DNA of 64,000 nt from Triticum aestivum (lineage: Eukaryota; Streptophyta; Magnoliopsida; Poales; Poaceae), in contig NC_057810.1 in assembly GCF_018294505.1 (NCBI RefSeq), positions 703,463,622-703,527,621 of the forward strand, given 5' to 3'. Position numbers and translations under genes: made by a program. Positions 44,236 through 57,124 of the stretch are shown one piece after another. Numbering within the stretch: position 1 is the first letter of the stretch; each line of letters starts with the position of its first letter. Under the pieces are notes generated by a model, which did no database searches, was not told the origin of the DNA, and saw nothing but the letters and a program-made list of their open reading frames with translations.

Positions 44236-47200
44236 TCATGGGGGCGGTAGTGGGTAATAGTATTTTCCTATGGGATCTATGACCTGGTTGAGCAAAAATC
44301 CGGCTATTTCCTCTTGAAGTGCTAGTATACGGTCCGATGGTAGGAGCTTATCCTGCACCGATCTGAACTGTTAAGAAGGAGATCAATATGCATGTGTGTC
44401 AGTTGTGTGACTAGATATCGATAATGGTGTGAATAGTGTTCTGACAAACGTACCCAGTCCTGTCTATTAGATCTGCTCCTTTCGCACGTCATCATGCGAA
44501 TGTTCTCGCAAACGTAGTATGCACACATATTATTCCCCGGCGCCTGCCTCAAGGCCTTTACGAGAATGGAATTGAATCAGATAATGATTAATCAAGCAAA
44601 ATAATTAATTAATGATATTGAAACAAGAATTAAAGAGATGGTAGCTAGCTAGTACTACTTAATTACTTACCTTGGGTCGATGCCAAAACAAATTTTTTGG
44701 CCACGTGCCTGGAGTCACCTTGATGAACTTTGCCCATGCCCTGCCCGCCGGCAAAGAAAATTAATAAAGGGATTATTAAATAGTTCATATCAGGAAATGA
44801 CGAACTAATAATTAATAGGCCGAGATATAGTTAATAATGATTGAAATTACCTGTTGATTATCCCATTCACGATGGTGTAGTCTTTATCTTCTTTAGTTAG
44901 TGAATCCAGTAATTCAAATTTTCCTTCCTCAACTTTAATGTCTAACAAGACCCAGTGCCAACTGCATACGCACACGTTTGCATGTCTTAATTAAGCGGGC
45001 ATATGCATAAAATTAATCAACTACCGTAAACCGTATACACTTAGCTAGCTAGTAAGCAAAAACAGAATTTGTAGTACAAGACAGTGTGACTCACGGGAAG
45101 TTGTAAGGAAGTAGTATATCTTCATTGCTATTGAGGCGCTTCAAGAACTCTAGCATGCTTTCCTCTAAAGCATCTTGACAATGTTCAATCTGCCATATGT
45201 CCTGATTAATGGTATTTGGGTCAATGAACCCAACACCATAGCGTCCAGCTTTTTTCATTTCATACATCTTCATCCTGCATATAATACCACAAAAAAAGAA
45301 TATACTGAGGATAATTACATGTAATGATTGATCAAAATTATCACTACATAACTAGCTTGAGACTTAAATTACAGAAAGAAATCACTTACAGACAATAGCA
45401 ACTGACGATAGAATTGTCGAGTGCGTCTTGATTGTATAACTGAAATAGTTCTGGATACTCAATGCTCATAGCTTTCTCATGGTAATAATGCTCATGCTTG
45501 ACATTCACCATGAGGGACTCTCGATTGGAAATCTTGGTAATGTTCATGTACCATTGACGCAATTGATACATTCTCGTTGGGAGGTCCTTGACCTTGTCTG
45601 GATGGACCAAAGGTTTGCCCCGGACATATTGCCATGCTATTTCCGATTCTTTAAGCGTAGGCATGGGCTCGATTTCGAGGAGTTGTCCAACAGAGATATT
45701 GAGCATTTGAGCCTGCATTATATGATCCTCCGTTATTACCACATCGCCCTGCTGGGGAACGCTAACGGTTTGCCCACAATAATATTTGGCGCGCGTACTA
45801 CTCCTCTCATGTGTTGTTAGCACAACAAGCGGGAGGATCGCTTGCCATCTGCTTGTTGGCTCGAGCTCGAGCTCGCTTCCTTCTTTAGCCATTCTCGATG
45901 TAGTTTCCTGATTTGGCGCTCATAGTCTGAGTCAACAGGCTTGGGAGCTGGTTCTCTAGCCATACAAATGAAGTGGTCAATTACTTTCTCAGGCACTTTC
46001 TCCTTTGGTGGCGGTGCCGGTTTCGGTCCAAAACGGGCGTCCACTTGGGCCTGCACTATGGCTGTGTTTTGCTCCTCGGTCATGTCGTAAGGCCTCTGAG
46101 GAAGAGGAGCGAGGCTTGGACCATATTTGTATCGCTTGTCTCCGCCTGTACTTCCTGAACTACCTCGACTCATAATGCTACGCACCAAAGCTGCGGCATG
46201 TCTCTTCTGTGATTGTTGAGACAGCGGAGATGGCTGATGTGGAGTTGGACCAGGAGAAGTGGCCTGACGATGTGCCGGACTTGAAGCAGGAGGTGTGGCC
46301 TGACACGGTGCCGGACTTGAAATCGGCGGAGGAGGTGGCGGACTTCGAGGAGGAGTCGTCTCACGCGTTCGTGGACTTGGAGGAGCGGGAGTCTGCTGAC
46401 TCGGTGGCGGACTTCGAGGAGTCGTCTCACGCGTTCGTGGACTTGGAGGAGCGGGAGTCTGCTGACTCGGTGGCGGACTTCGAGGAGTCGGTAGACGACG
46501 CGGTGTCGGTGGACTTCGAAAGATGATGCAATCCTTTCTCCATAGGATGATACGATGTATGGCCTCTCCCAGTGTGCGCTCGTCTTCACCTCCAGGAATG
46601 TCAAGCGTTAGCCCCGAATATGGCTCCACCACTTCATCAACCATGACACGAGCATAGCCCTCTGTAATCGGGATGCAATGGTAGGTTGCTTCGGGGGTCA
46701 CTGGAAAAGCAACGCCTTCTGCCACCTTCATGGATATGTTCTTCATTTTGGAGTGTAGCTCACGGTTAGTGTTCTCTATGATGTCATCCACAGGGTATGT
46801 ATCCAGCAGTGTGTCGCCCGGGGCAGAACCAATGCTGCTTCTCGGCATGGAAGGAAGGTGCTATCCAATGATGGACGATCATCCGCTTGCTGCTGTCGCT
46901 GCTGAGACCCCCTTTCCTGGCTAAGTGAGTCGATCTGCTGCTGCTACTGCTGGAATTTGAGTGCCAGGTCCGCGCGCCTTGCTTCTAGGCCTTGAAGACG
47001 TTCTGCGTCCTGCTTCCTCTGCTCCTCCTCCGGCTTCCTCTTCTTCTCCTCCTCCATCTTCTTTCTTGCACGGGACCTGTAGTCGTCATTCCAGTCCGAA
47101 AAGCCCTCATACCAGGGAATAACACCCATGCCTCGTGTTCTTCCCGGGTGTTCAGGATTTCCCAGGGCACGCTAAGCTCGTCGTTCTCTCTGTTGGGCGT

Positions 47201-48333
47201 GAACACCCCCGCTCGAGCTTCTTCTATTGCGTCAAGTATCTTTTGTTCGGCTCCTTTTAGACTTGCCTTCTTCGAAACCAGGCCTGTCTTCGGGTCCAAT
47301 GCCCCCCATGCGCATAGAACCAAGTTCTGCACCTGGGGGGCCAGCTCCTAGTAATCGGAGTGACCCCTGCACCCTCCATCTCTTGCTCAGACTTATCCCA
47401 CTTAGGTAATCCCACCGCGTAGCCACGTGGACCCAGCCTATGGAACTGCGTCTTTCTTGCGGCATTTGCCTTGTTTTTCTTCGACCGTTCCTTAGATAAT
47501 TCTGAATCCTTGAAGTTGAAGGTCACGAAATCGTCCCAGTGTTCTCTTTGCTTCTCTAGTGTTCCCTTGAAATCTGGAGTCTTCCTTTCATTAGCGAGGT
47601 AGTTGGCCCATACAGTTTTCTTGTGGGTGTTGAATGCAATTGCCATCTTCTTAAGAGCAGCGGCCTTGACTTTCTCCACATCTGCTTTAGTGAAATGATC
47701 TGGTAGGGTGAAATGTTCCATCAGAGATTTCACCAGGTCTTCTTTGGCTCTGCCATCGACCCAAGTAACACCTGGACGTTTAGTCTTTGGCTCTTTCCAT
47801 TCTTGAATGGAGATCGGGAGTTTGTCCTTCACAAGAACTCCGCACTGACGAGTCCACTTGTATGCAACGTTCTTAGGCGTGAGGGGTTCGCCACTAAGTT
47901 TGGTGGATTCGATGTGGTACTTTACACCATCCTTCAACAATCTCCCCGGGCCTCGCTTTGTCTTGCTGTCTATAGAAGCAGATTTGCTCGATCCGGAGGG
48001 TGAAAGAAGAAAGATCGATTCGTTAATATATCTTCAATAAAAAAACATGTGATGATCACCAGGATGCATGCTTATATAAATATATACCTCACCGGAAGTC
48101 TTTGTTATTTGAAGATCAGCATTGTCTGTGTCATCACTAACATTGTCTATGTCATCATAATCATAGTTCATGACTTCATCAGCTCGGTCGTCGAGATCGA
48201 ATATCTTTTCGTCACCCTCTCCGCTATTGTTCAGATATTGGGAGTCGTCATCATTCAGATCATCTAGCCTATGAGGGCTGCGTATGATGTCGAACAATTC
48301 CTCTTCTCTCTCTCTGCCGGTATTGTCCGCCAT
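44236..48333 (-). pseudogene. CACTA second gene: TNPA-like/proline-rich protein with C-terminal Ulp1-type protease domain
   Basis: Minus-strand exons: 48333-48088 (starts MADNTGRE, Asp-rich), about 48002-45390, 45274-45095, 44961-44851, 44740-44671, 44555-44454 and 44367-44236. The long exon holds a TNPA/Ptta-like segment (about 47940-47380), coiled EEEKKRKPEEE, and Pro-rich 22-aa repeats. The last exons form a Ulp1-like cysteine protease: His in WHWVLLDI, Asp in LLDS, Cys in PGNNMCAYYVC. Known: plant CACTA and MULE elements often carry Ulp1-like (C48) domains related to SUMO proteases. Breaks: frameshifts near 47350, 47130 and 45840, and a nonsense TAG near 46945. The acceptor before the long exon reads TTTCAC instead of TTTCAG. 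The protease exons themselves are intact. Confidence 0.8.
46340..46500. repeat. 66-bp minisatellite in the proline-rich part of the CACTA gene
   Basis: AGGAGTCGTCTCACGCGTTCG begins at 46351 and again 66 bp later at 46417, with a third partial unit from 46483. It encodes repeated Pro/Ser/Thr-rich 22-residue units on the minus strand. Confidence 0.85.
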
Positions 48334-49390
48334 AGCTTTTACTTTACTAATTAATACAAAAGAAATATAAAACAATTTAGTATTCAAATTATAATGCATG
48401 GATGCAATTAATCAATAAGGAAAAACTGAATCTCGAATACATTGTCTCGTATATATAATCTCGAATACATCATCGTCTTAATATATATAATCTCGAATAC
48501 ATCATCTCGAATATTATATATCGAATGCATCACTGACTAGGTACCTAATAAAGATCGAGTACTACAGAAGAATCTAGGGCGCCACTCGCGGTTCCTGGGG
48601 CGCGGGCGGTGCACACCCAAAGAGAAGGAACCATCACAGGATCATATCTCCGGTCATCTGCCCAAAGAGCCCGCCAAGTAGTGGAGAACCTGACGTCGTC
48701 CATAGCAGCCATGTACCGATGGACGTGCTCATCTTCCTCCCTGACATGGTGACGCACCACCTCCGGCGGGGCCGGCTGCCTCTGCACCGAATGTGGCTCA
48801 CGCAAACGCCACCAATGAAGATCAGGGTCGACGACGGGACCCGAGGTCGGGTTCCTCACCAAGCGGCGCGCCCCTCCAGGTAGCACCTCCCAGTGCCAGC
48901 CCGGTGGAGCCCAGTCCCGGACATGGGTCCTCTAAAGCATGACGTCGTCGCGAACGGGTCGACGGCGAGGATGCGGGCCGGGCATATCGTCGAGAACAAA
49001 TACTATATGCCCGCAAAAAGTAACATTTTTGAAATGATTGGATTGTGATAACTAAAATTCTATATATATATATGCAAATTCTAACAATTTGACATTAATC
49101 TAATTCATCTAACTAAAATTAATTCTAAAATTTGCTGATTATATAACTAACATTTCTATAACAATTCTAATTTTTATATAACTAAAAAAACAGAAAAATT
49201 GCTAACATTTCTATAAATATTTCCATAACTAAAAACAGAAAACATTTATAACATTTCTATATATATAACTAACATTTCTAATATTTATATAACTAAAAAA
49301 CATAATAATTTCCTAACATTTCTATAACTAAAAAACAGAAGAAAAAAAATAACAAAACAAACTAATAATGTGTGTGTGTGTAGTGTGTGT
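48334..49390. other. Internal CACTA sequence between the two genes, left of the gap
   Basis: Contains a GC-richer block (48560-49000) with a minus-strand frame but no recognised domain. AT-rich direct repeats follow (variants of CTAACATTTCTATAACTAAAAA, about 49130-49340), and then a TG run up to the gap. Confidence 0.45.
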
Positions 49391-49640
49391 NNNNNNNNNN
49401 NNNNNNNNNNNNNNNNNNNNNNNNNNNNNNNNNNNNNNNNNNNNNNNNNNNNNNNNNNNNNNNNNNNNNNNNNNNNNNNNNNNNNNNNNNNNNNNNNNNN
49501 NNNNNNNNNNNNNNNNNNNNNNNNNNNNNNNNNNNNNNNNNNNNNNNNNNNNNNNNNNNNNNNNNNNNNNNNNNNNNNNNNNNNNNNNNNNNNNNNNNNN
49601 NNNNNNNNNNNNNNNNNNNNNNNNNNNNNNNNNNNNNNNN
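49391..49640. other. Assembly gap, 250 N
   Basis: Run of N flanked by (TG)n on the left and TATATATAGG on the right. Frames crossing it are not real. Confidence 1.
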
Positions 49641-49654
49641 GTATATATAGGATG

Positions 49655-49830
49655 GACCTTTAGTACCAGTTGGAGCCACCAACCGGTACTAAAGGTCTGT
49701 TTTGGCCAGGCCAAGCGGCGGGAAGCGCACCCCCTTTAGTACCGGGTGGTGGCTTCAACCGGTACTAAAGGGGGGGGTCTTTAGTACCGGTTGGAGCCAC
49801 GACCCGGTACTAAAGGGGGTGCGCTGGCTC
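49655..49830. repeat. Internal copies of CACTA subterminal repeats
   Basis: CCTTTAGTACCAGTTGG, CCAACCGGTACTAAAGG and CTTTAGTACCGGTTGG alternate here in the middle of the element, about 6 kb from each end. This is unusual for a simple CACTA copy. It could be the end of a second, nested CACTA element or a dispersed internal regulatory cluster. Confidence 0.7.
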
Positions 49831-50692
49831 CAGGCGGTGCGCAAGTTTAGTCCCACCTCGCTACCCGAGGGGCTACCACACTGGTTTATAAGCCCCAGTG
49901 CGGTAGCTCTCTCGAGCTCCTCTCCTAAGCAGGCCTACTGGGCCTACCTGTCCTCTTCTGTCCTGTGGGCATACTGGGCCTTTGCGGGCCTGCATCCTGG
50001 CCCAACTAAAGGTTGTGTTCGTAGTCGTATGCAGGCCGCTTTGGCCCGGTAGGCGGGCTTTTTTATTTTCTTAATTTTTTATGCTTTATTTATTTTCACT
50101 TTATTTATTTTTGTTTTATTTATTTTTGAGTTGTTTTTTGCTGTATTTAGAGTTTCTTTGTGAATATTTTTGCTTTAGGTACAAAAAATTACAAACTTTC
50201 TGTTAGTGCCGGTAGTTTTTAATTTTGAATAGTTTAAATTTTGAATTATTTGAAATTTGTGTGAATCACTAGTTTGTGAATAACTTAACTTTGAAAAAAA
50301 AAATCAGTGATTCTTTTTTCTTATGTTTAATATTAGTGTGTTTTATCATTATATTCAATTTGGTAATGCTTAGGTTATTTAAAAAATGAAATGCCTTTGT
50401 AACATTTCAGTTTTCGTCGGAAACCCTGATACTTCGAAAAAGATTGTCCATTTTGTACACGAAGTGTATCCAGTTTTTGCTGTAACCCTCTCTACTTTTT
50501 TGCACATGCTATTTGTATGAAATTATGATACCATGCCAACTTTCAACCTTTTCTGAGTTCATTTCAAATGCTTTTCAATTTCAGGGTCATTTAGCTGGAA
50601 AAAAAATCAGTAAATGCATGAAAAAAATTTGTTTGCACATAAAATTTCTTCGCGTTTCAAATGCCAAAACACATAATTAACTACCCTAACTA
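49831..50692. other. Internal CACTA sequence without genes
   Basis: Contains GGTTTATAAGCC (about 49885), AT-rich homopolymer-like stretches and no coding frame. It leads to the 3' end of the transposase gene on the minus strand. Confidence 0.45.
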
Positions 50693-53600
50693 TTACAGAC
50701 ATTCCCTCCTGGGTGTGAAACACAGAAGAAAGTGATGATAGTGAAGCCGATCACATCCCAGATCTTTGGGTGTGAAACTTTTTCTTCTCGTGTGTCCTTT
50801 GCACCGTAGCCATGGAAAATCTTCATCATTTAACTGGATGCTCGGGTCAATATTCACTGTGGATGGAGCAATTTCATCAAACTTTTCATAATCTTCTGAC
50901 ATGTCTGTCTTGTCATCCACTCCCACGATGTTTCTTTTTCCTGAAAGAACTATGTGGCGCTTTGGCTCGTCGTATGATCCATTCGCTTCCTTATCTTTTC
51001 TTTTTCTCGGCCTGGTAGACATGTCTTTCACATAAAAAACCTGCGCCACATCATTGGCTAGGACGAATGGTTCGTTTGCATACGTAAGATTGTTGAGATC
51101 CACTATTGTCATTCCGTACTGCGGGTCTTCCGTTACCCCGCCTCGTGTCATATTGACCCATTTGCACCGAAACAAAGGGACCTTCAAATCACCTGATCCA
51201 TAGTTAAGTTCCCATATGTCCTCTATGTAACCATAATATGTTTCCTTTCCCGTGTTGGTTGTTGCATCAAAGCGGACACCACTGTTTTGGTTGGTGCTCT
51301 TCTTATCTTGGGCAATCATGTAAAATGTATTCCCATTTATCTGGTACCCTTTGAAAGTCATTATATTCGAAGATGGTAACTAGGACAGCGAGTACATGTC
51401 ATTTTGAATATCGCCATCATTCAGGGCACGTTTCTGCAACCAACCGGTGAAAGTCCTTGTTTGTTCGCGTGTAATCCAGTCGTCAGACTTCTCCGGGTGT
51501 TTGGACTGTAGAAAATTCTTGTGTTCCTCCATATACGGAGCCACCAAGGCAGAATTCTGTAGAACTGTGTAGTGTGCTTCAGTGAGAGAATGCCCGTCCA
51601 TACATATTGTTTGATGCCCTCCTAGCGTGCCTTTTCCTTCCAGTCTGCCCTTATGCCGCGATTCAGGAACACCAATCGGCTTAAGGTCAGGAATAAAGTC
51701 AATACAAAACTCAATGACCTCCTCATTTTCATGGCCCTTCGAGATGCTTCCTTCTGGCCTAGCACGATTATTAACATATTTCTTCAAGACTCCCATGAAC
51801 CTTTCAAAGGGAACATATTATGTAGAAATACAGGACCCAAAACGTTAATCTCTTCGCAAAGGTGAACTAGGACGTGCGTCATGATGTTGAAGAAGGATGG
51901 TGGGAACACCAACTTGAAACTGACAAGACATTGCACCAAATCATTCTGTAACATTGGTATGATTTCTGGATCGATTACCTTCTGAGAGATTGCATTGAGG
52001 AATACACATAGCTTCACAATGGCTAATCGAACGTTTTCCGGTAGAAGCCCCCTCAATGCAACCGGAAGGACTTGCGTCATAATCACGTGGCAGTCATGAG
52101 ACTTTAGGTTCTAGAACTTTTTCTCTGCCTTATTTATTATTCCCTTTATATTCGACGAGAAGCCAGACGGTACCTTCATGCTGAGTAGGCATTCGAAGAA
52201 GATTTCCTTCTCTTCTTTGGTAAGAGCGTAGCTGGCCTGACCCTGATGTATGTCGTCTTTTCCGTGCATACGTTGCTGGTCCTCCCGTGCCTCTGGTGTA
52301 TCTTTTGTCTTCCCATACACGCCCAAAAAGCCAAGCAGGGTCACGCAAAGATTCTTCGTCACGTGCATCACGTCGATTGTGGAGCGGACCTCTAGGTCTT
52401 TCCAATATGGCAGGTCCCAAAATATAGATTTCTTCTTCCACATGGGTGCGCGTCCGTCGGCGTCCTTCGGAACAGGTTGTCCGCCAGGGCCCTTTCCAAA
52501 GATTACCTTCAAATCCTTGACCATATCATGTACATCAGCACCAGTACGGTGGCGAGGCTTCATCCGGTGATCCGCCTCACCTTTGAAATGCTTGCCTTTC
52601 TTTCTTACGGGATGCCTGCTCGGAAGAAATCGACGATGTCCCAGGTACACATTCTTCTTACAACTATTCAAATATATACTGTCGGTATCATCCAAATAGT
52701 GCGTGCATCCGCGGTATCCCTTGTTTGTCTGTCCTGAAAGGTTACTGAGAGCAGGCCAATCATTGATGGTCACGAACAGCAACGCCTTTAGGTCAAATTC
52801 TCCCCCCATGTGCTCATCCCACGCACGTACACCTATTCCATTCCACAGTTGTAAGAGTTCTTCAACTAATGACCTTAGGTACACATCAATGTCGTTGCCG
52901 GGTTGCTTAGGGCCTTGGATAAGCACTGGCATCATAATGAACTTCCGCTTCATGCACAACCAAGGAGGAAGGTTATACAAACATAGAGTCACAGGCCACG
53001 TGCTATGGTTGCTGCTCTGCTCCCCAAAAGGATTAATGCCATCTGCGCTTAGACCAAACCATACGTTCCTTGGGTCACCTGCAAACTCCTCCCAGTACTT
53101 TCTCTTGATTTTTCTCCACTGCGAACCGTCAGCGGGTACTCTCAACTTTCCGTCTTTCTTATGGTCTTCTGCGTGCCATTGCATCGCCTTCGCATGCTCT
53201 TTGTTTTGGAACAAACGTTTCAACCATGGTATTATAGGAGCATACCACATCACCTTGGCAGGAATCTTCTTCCTGGGGCGCTCACCCTCGACATCACCAG
53301 GGTCATCGCGACTGATCTTATAACGCAATGCACCGCATACCGGGCAAGTATTCAAATCCTCGTACTCACCGCGGTAGAGGATGCAGTCATTAGGGCATGC
53401 ATGTATCTTTTGCATCTCTAACCCTAGAGGGCAGACAACCTTCTTTGCTTCATACGTACTCTCGGGCAATTTGTTTTTCTTTGGAAGCATATTCTTTATC
53501 ATTACCAGCAACTTTCCAAATCCCTTGTCAGATACACCATTCTCTGCCTTCCATTGCAGCAATTCAAGTGTGGTGCCCAACTTTTTTTTGTCAGCTTCAT

Positions 53601-54098
53601 AATTCGGGTACAACAATTTCTTGTGATCCTCTAACATGCGCTGCAACTTTGTCCTCTCCAGATCACTTGTGCAGTTTTTCTTTGCATCGGCAATGGCCCG
53701 ACCTAGATCATCAGCGGGCTCATCTGATGCCTCTTCTTCAGCTTCTTTCTGCATTGCCGGCTCAGCTTCTTCCCCCATTGTTGTATCATCGTATTCAGGG
53801 AACCCATGGCCAGGATAGCCGTCGTCGTCCTCTTCTTCTTCATTGTCTTCCATCATAACCCCTATTTCTCCGTGCTTCGTCCAAACATTATAGTGGGGCA
53901 TGAAACCGGACTCAAATAGGTGGACGTGAATGGTTCTTGACGTAAAGTAACTGTGACCATTCTTACAACCAACACATGGACAAGGCATAAAACCATCCGC
54001 CCGCTTGTTTGCCTCAGCGGCAAGCAGAAAAGTATGCACGCCATTAATGAACTCGGGAGAGCATCTGTCATCGTACATCCATTGTCGGCTCATCTTCA
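50693..54098 (-). pseudogene. CACTA transposase (TNP2 / TNPD-type), broken
   Basis: Minus strand. ATG at 54098 (MKMSRQWM) starts the transposase-associated domain (DGFMPCPCVGCKN, about 53960). The TNP2 family core follows (ACPNDCILYRGEYEDLNTCPVCG, VMWYAPIIPWLKRLF, WFGLSADGINPFG, LIQGPKQPGNDIDVYL, then DVMHVTKNLCVTLLG). The frame is open to a TAG at 52111-52113 (KKF stop NLKSHDCHV). The DUF4218-like part (52086-51784) and its continuation (51796-51380) are separated by a frameshift near 51790. A further stop at 51380 separates the DUF4216-like C-terminus (51361-50693). Two nonsense mutations and one frameshift make it inactive. Confidence 0.92.
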
Positions 54099-54185
54099 TT
54101 ACACAACACCGAATAGACCAAATTAATACAAGTTCATACATAAAGTTCATATACAACACTTAATTAAATGCAACATAATAACTCT

Positions 54186-55130
54186 CTAGCTAAAGAATTT
54201 AAATGCAACAACAAATGCGATGAAGATCGCAACTAAGGTAACAATTGATCCAACAGCATAATGATACCAAGCCACACTATCAATGGCATATTTTCTAATC
54301 TTTCTAATCTTCAACCTCATTTTCTCCATCTTGATCTTGTGATCATCGACGACATCGGCAACATGCAACTCCAATTCCATCTTCTCCCCCTCAATTCTTT
54401 TCAATTTTTCTTTCAAATACTCGTTTTCTCTTTTAACTAAATTTAACCTCTTGACAATAGGGTCGGTTGGAATTTCCGGTTCATATACCTCCTAGATAAA
54501 AATATCTATGTCAACTTGATGGGCATAATTTGTCATAAACACGAAATGCAACAACTAGTTTTAAATGAGAATATACCACATCCGAATCATAACAAGGACG
54601 AGGGCCAACGGGGACGGATATCAAAACCATGGCACTATGTATAACAAACAACGTATGGGTAAGATAATTATACGAGTAACTATATATCTAAATCACACAA
54701 ACATCAATTTGGTAATGTAAAACATTCATGAACAAGAGCCTCACCACAAGGTGGTGCCGGCGACGGGACAGTACGGGCGATCGACGGTGGTTACGACGGA
54801 GATTTAGAAGGCACTAAGTAAACCACACCTACATATGCAAACTAAGTGTTATTTTTGACCTCAAATTGCATATAAATCAAATACTAGCAAATATAATTCC
54901 TCCCAAATTAATCACTATACAAAGCATTGCAAGAGCTAATCTAGAAATGAGAGTTCAAAGGACAAAGTTGCTAACCTTTGTGATCATTTGAATGGATGGG
55001 GGCCTTCAAATCTTGACAAAGTTTGGGCAAAATTTGTGAGGAGCTCGAGGAAGAGAGGGGAAGAATAGAGGATGTGAGGGGAAAGGGGAAGAACAGAGTG
55101 GCTCGGGTGGACGAAGGGTTTATGGACGAC
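54186..55130 (-). other. CACTA 5' untranslated region and possible upstream exon
   Basis: A 76-codon minus-strand frame at 54416-54186 begins with a coiled segment (LKRIEGEKMELELHVADVV) and ends in a hydrophobic helix (GSIVTLVAIFIAFVVAF). It may be a small separate product, but no family is recognised. The rest up to the subterminal repeats is non-coding. Confidence 0.4.
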
Positions 55131-55350
55131 GAACTTTAGTACCGGTTCGTGCCACGAACCGGTACTAAAGGTGCTGGAGGGGCCCCAGACTAACAACACC
55201 CTGCCACCACTCTCTTTAGTACCGGTTCATGGCACGAACCGGTACTAAAGGTTCGCCACGAACCGGTACTAATGAGAACGGCCGGCTAGTCGTTGGAACC
55301 GGCACTATTGGACACATTAGTGACGGCTCAAAATCAAACCGGCACTAATG
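55130..55350. repeat. Right subterminal repeats of the CACTA element
   Basis: TTTAGTACCGGTTCGTG, CACGAACCGGTACTAAAG, ACCGGCACTATTGG and ACCGGCACTAATG alternate in both orientations before the right terminus. Confidence 0.85.
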
Positions 55351-55384
55351 TGTCTCATATTAGGTCCTTTTTCTACTAGTGTAC

Positions 55385-55602
55385 ATCATATATTGAAGGT
55401 GGGTCTTTGGGTCTGGAAGATGCAAAAGTTAGTTATTTTTGCATCTAACTTTTGCATCTACATCATCTATTTTTTTATTTTTTTTGCGAAAAAACTTCCA
55501 ATCTATTCATCTTCAATCATGGTAGTACAATATATACTAGAAATAAAAATTACATCCAGATTCGTAGACCACCTAGCGACGACTACAAGCACCGAAGCGG
55601 GC
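55385..55602. other. Sequence between the CACTA element and the solo LTR
   Basis: Contains an inverted phrase GATGCAAAAGTTAG / CTAACTTTTGCATC (about 55417-55459). From 55480 it continues across the solo LTR (resuming at 57125) as a host or older repeat unit. No gene. Confidence 0.4.
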
Positions 55603-57124
55603 TGATACGTCCATTTTGCATCGTGCTTTTATATCAATATTTATTGCACTATGGGCTGTTATTACACAATATATCTCAATACTTATGGCTATTCTCTCTT
55701 ATTTTACAAGGTTCACCATGAAGAGGGGGGATGCCGGCAGCTGGAATTCTAGCTGGAAAAGGAGCAAACGTTGGAAACCTATTCTGCACAACTCCAAAAG
55801 TCCTGAAACTCTACGAAACAACTTTTTGGAATTTATAAGAATTTCTGAGCGAAAGAAATAGGCCAGGGGGCCCACAGCCTATGCAGGAGACAGGGGGGCG
55901 CCCCCCCTATAGGGCGCGCCCCCTATCTCCTGGGCCCCCTGGTGGGCCTCCGGCGTCCATCTTCTTCTATATCATCACTTTTACCCTGAAAAAAAAATTG
56001 TGGGCAAGCTTACAGGACGAAACTCCGCCGCCACGAGGCGGAACCTTGGCGGAACCAATCTAGGGCTCTGACAGAGCTGTTCTGCCGGGGACACTTCCCT
56101 CCGGGAAGGGGAAATCATCACCAACGTCATCATCAACGATCCTCTCATCGGGAGGGGGTGAATCTCCACCAACATCTTCACCAGCACCATCTCCTCTCAA
56201 ACCCTAGTTCATCTCTTGTATCCAATCTTGTATCCAAAACCACAAATTGGTACCTGTGGGTTGCTAGTAGTGTTGATTACTCCTTGTAGTTGATACTTAT
56301 TGGTTTACTTGGTGGAAGATCATATGTTCAGATCCTTAATGCATATTATTACACCTCTGATTATGAACATGAATATGCTTTGTGAGTAGTTACTTTAGTT
56401 CCCGAGGACATGGGTGAAGTCTTTCTATTAGTAGTCATGTGAATTTGGTATTCGTTCGATATTTTTGATGAGATGAATGTTGTCTTCTCCTCTAGTGGTG
56501 TCATGTGAACGTCGACTACATGACACTTCACCATTATTGGGCCTAGAGGAGGGCATAGGGAAGTAATAAGTAGATGATGGGTTGCTAAAGTGACAGAAGC
56601 TTAAACCTAGTTTATGCGTTGCTTCGTTAGGGGCTGATTTTGGATCCACATGTTTCATGCTATAGTTAGGTTTACCTAAATACTTTTGTTGTAGTTGCGG
56701 ATGCTTGCAATAGGGGTTAATCATAAGTGGAATGCTTGTCTAAGTAATGGAAGTACACAAGCACCTGTCCACCCACATATCAAATTATCAAAGTACCAAA
56801 CGTGAATCATATGAGTGTGATGAAAACTAACTTGACGATAATTCCCAATGTGTCCTCGGGAGCTGCTTTACTATTATTAGAAATTGTCCAGGCTTATCCT
56901 TTGCTACATAAAGGAATGTGCCACCTTGCTGCACATTTTTTACTTTGTTTACTTGTTACTCGTTACTATTTATCTTATCACAAAACTATCTATCACCTAC
57001 AATTTTAGTGCTTGCAGAAAACCTTACTGAAAACCGCTTATCATTTCCTTCTGCTCCTCGTTGGGTTCGACACTCTTACTTATCGAAAGGACTACGATAG
57101 ATCCCCTAGACTTGTGGGTCATCA
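55603..57124 (+). mobile_element. Solo LTR of an Athila-related gypsy family, 1522 bp
   Basis: Starts TGATACGTCC and ends GGGTCATCA, with a perfect 5-bp target duplication CGGGC at 55598-55602 and 57125-57129. Its end (ATCCCCTAGACTTGTGGGTCATCA, read in parts) is the reverse complement type of the start of the Athila LTR described above, so it is a related family in opposite orientation. No internal region remains, which indicates LTR-LTR recombination. Confidence 0.9.

Larger units (their letters stand above)
43738..55381 (-). mobile_element. CACTA (En/Spm-type) transposon, 11.6 kb, with TSD TAC
   Basis: The left end is CACTAGTGCAGAACCGGGC at 43738. The right end is CCTTTTTCTACTAGTG ending at 55381. 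Direct duplications TAC are at 43735-43737 and 55382-55384. Subterminal repeats of the TTTAGTACCGGTTCGTG / ACCGGTACTAAAG type are dense at both ends (43750-43940 and 55130-55350). The element reads on the minus strand: transposase gene (54.1-50.7 kb), then a second gene with a Ulp1-like domain (48.3-44.2 kb). Both genes are broken, and a gap lies in the middle. The termini are not perfect inverted repeats beyond CACTAGT. Confidence 0.93.
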
